In this document: positions 5,733 through 5,806 of the stretch, one piece after another
Numbering within the stretch: the stretch's first letter is position 1
How the letters are laid out: every line of letters starts with the position of its first letter
DNA from: Muribaculaceae bacterium
GTDB taxonomy: Bacteria; Bacteroidota; Bacteroidia; Bacteroidales; Muribaculaceae
NCBI GenBank assembly: GCA_009775225.1
Contig: VSPE01000070.1
Location: 1 to 5,806, forward strand
DNA: 5,806 bases
Direction of reading: 5' to 3'
Translations under genes and position numbers: made by a program
Notes under the pieces: generated by a model
Databases searched by the model: none
Told to the model about the DNA's origin: nothing
Seen by the model: the letters and a program-made list of their open reading frames with translations, nothing else

Positions 5733-5806
5733 AGAGGTTGTTTAAAAACGATTGTTAACGGAAGTGAGTTTTCGGAGAGTAATGACGACAGCAGCAATCA
5801 TAAGCA
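5733..5806. mobile_element. Probable insertion sequence end, cut off by the window edge
   Basis: The sequence AGAGGTTGTTTAAAAACG (5733-5750) resembles the terminal inverted repeats of Bacteroidota IS elements, which often begin GAGG.TGTTT.AAA. Directly inside it, a leftward frame ends with a stop at 5744-5742, so the coding end overlaps the presumed repeat, as is common for compact IS elements. The rest of the element lies beyond position 5806, and the other end and target-site duplication cannot be seen. The outer boundary could be 5731-5734. This is inferred from pattern and not matched to a named IS. Confidence 0.45.
5742..5806 (-). CDS. Possible transposase, C-terminal 20 codons only
   Basis: Read leftward, the frame gives LMIAAVVITLRKLTSVNNRF followed by TAA at 5744-5742; the 5' part lies outside the window. 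The hydrophobic helix followed by LRKL is like the C-terminal tail of DDE transposases of the IS4/IS5 kind. The position next to an IS-like terminal repeat supports this. With only 20 residues the family cannot be fixed, and whether the gene is intact is unknown. Confidence 0.4.
   Translation of the reverse strand, partial: LMIAAVVITLRKLTSVNNRF

Noticed and set aside
5597..5797. 66-codon minus-strand frame at the right edge
   Set aside because: It crosses both the IS-like terminal repeat and the 37-nt hairpin, and it competes with the better transposase-like frame ending at 5742.
1..5806. CRISPR array, phage or toxin-antitoxin system
   Set aside because: No regularly spaced direct repeats of suitable length and no phage, Cas or toxin-antitoxin proteins were seen.

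Overview
The window looks like chromosomal DNA of a fairly GC-rich member of the Bacteroidota, order Bacteroidales. This rests on several signs. A perfect TAnnTTTG-type -7 box precedes the rightward gene. No start codon has a Shine-Dalgarno sequence. Two lipoproteins are present, one with acidic residues directly after the lipid-anchored cysteine. The GH20 enzyme also has the domain layout common in gut Bacteroidales. A Muribaculaceae-like or related gut organism is a reasonable guess, but the sequence alone does not prove it.

Layout, left to right. Positions 1-251 hold no convincing gene. They contain a 30-bp perfect palindrome (87-116) and a strong intrinsic terminator (208-231) for leftward transcription. 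Positions 252-2997 are a compact leftward gene set transcribed as glycyl-tRNA synthetase, then a LemA-family membrane protein, then an FKBP-type prolyl isomerase lipoprotein. The gaps are 19 and 6 nt, so this is very probably one operon ending at the terminator. Positions 2998-3250 are a divergent intergenic region. It has a well-formed promoter for the rightward gene, a weaker -7 match for the leftward operon, and an unexplained cluster of TTAAGC/GCTTAA words and palindromes. Positions 3251-5572 encode a complete 773-residue GH20 beta-N-acetylhexosaminidase lipoprotein with a C-terminal discoidin-like (F5/8 type C) domain. Positions 5573-5806 hold a weak terminator candidate, a strong 37-nt hairpin, and at the right edge what looks like the end of an insertion sequence with the last 20 codons of a leftward transposase.

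Functionally, the leftward operon joins a housekeeping translation enzyme to two envelope proteins: an inner-membrane LemA protein and a lipid-anchored folding helper. The rightward gene is a solitary glycan-degrading exo-enzyme that would release terminal GlcNAc or GalNAc from host or dietary glycans; no SusC/SusD partner lies inside the window. I did not find a clear new biological system. The points most worth a second look are the palindrome and repeat cluster between the divergent genes, the hairpins at both ends of the window, and the IS edge.
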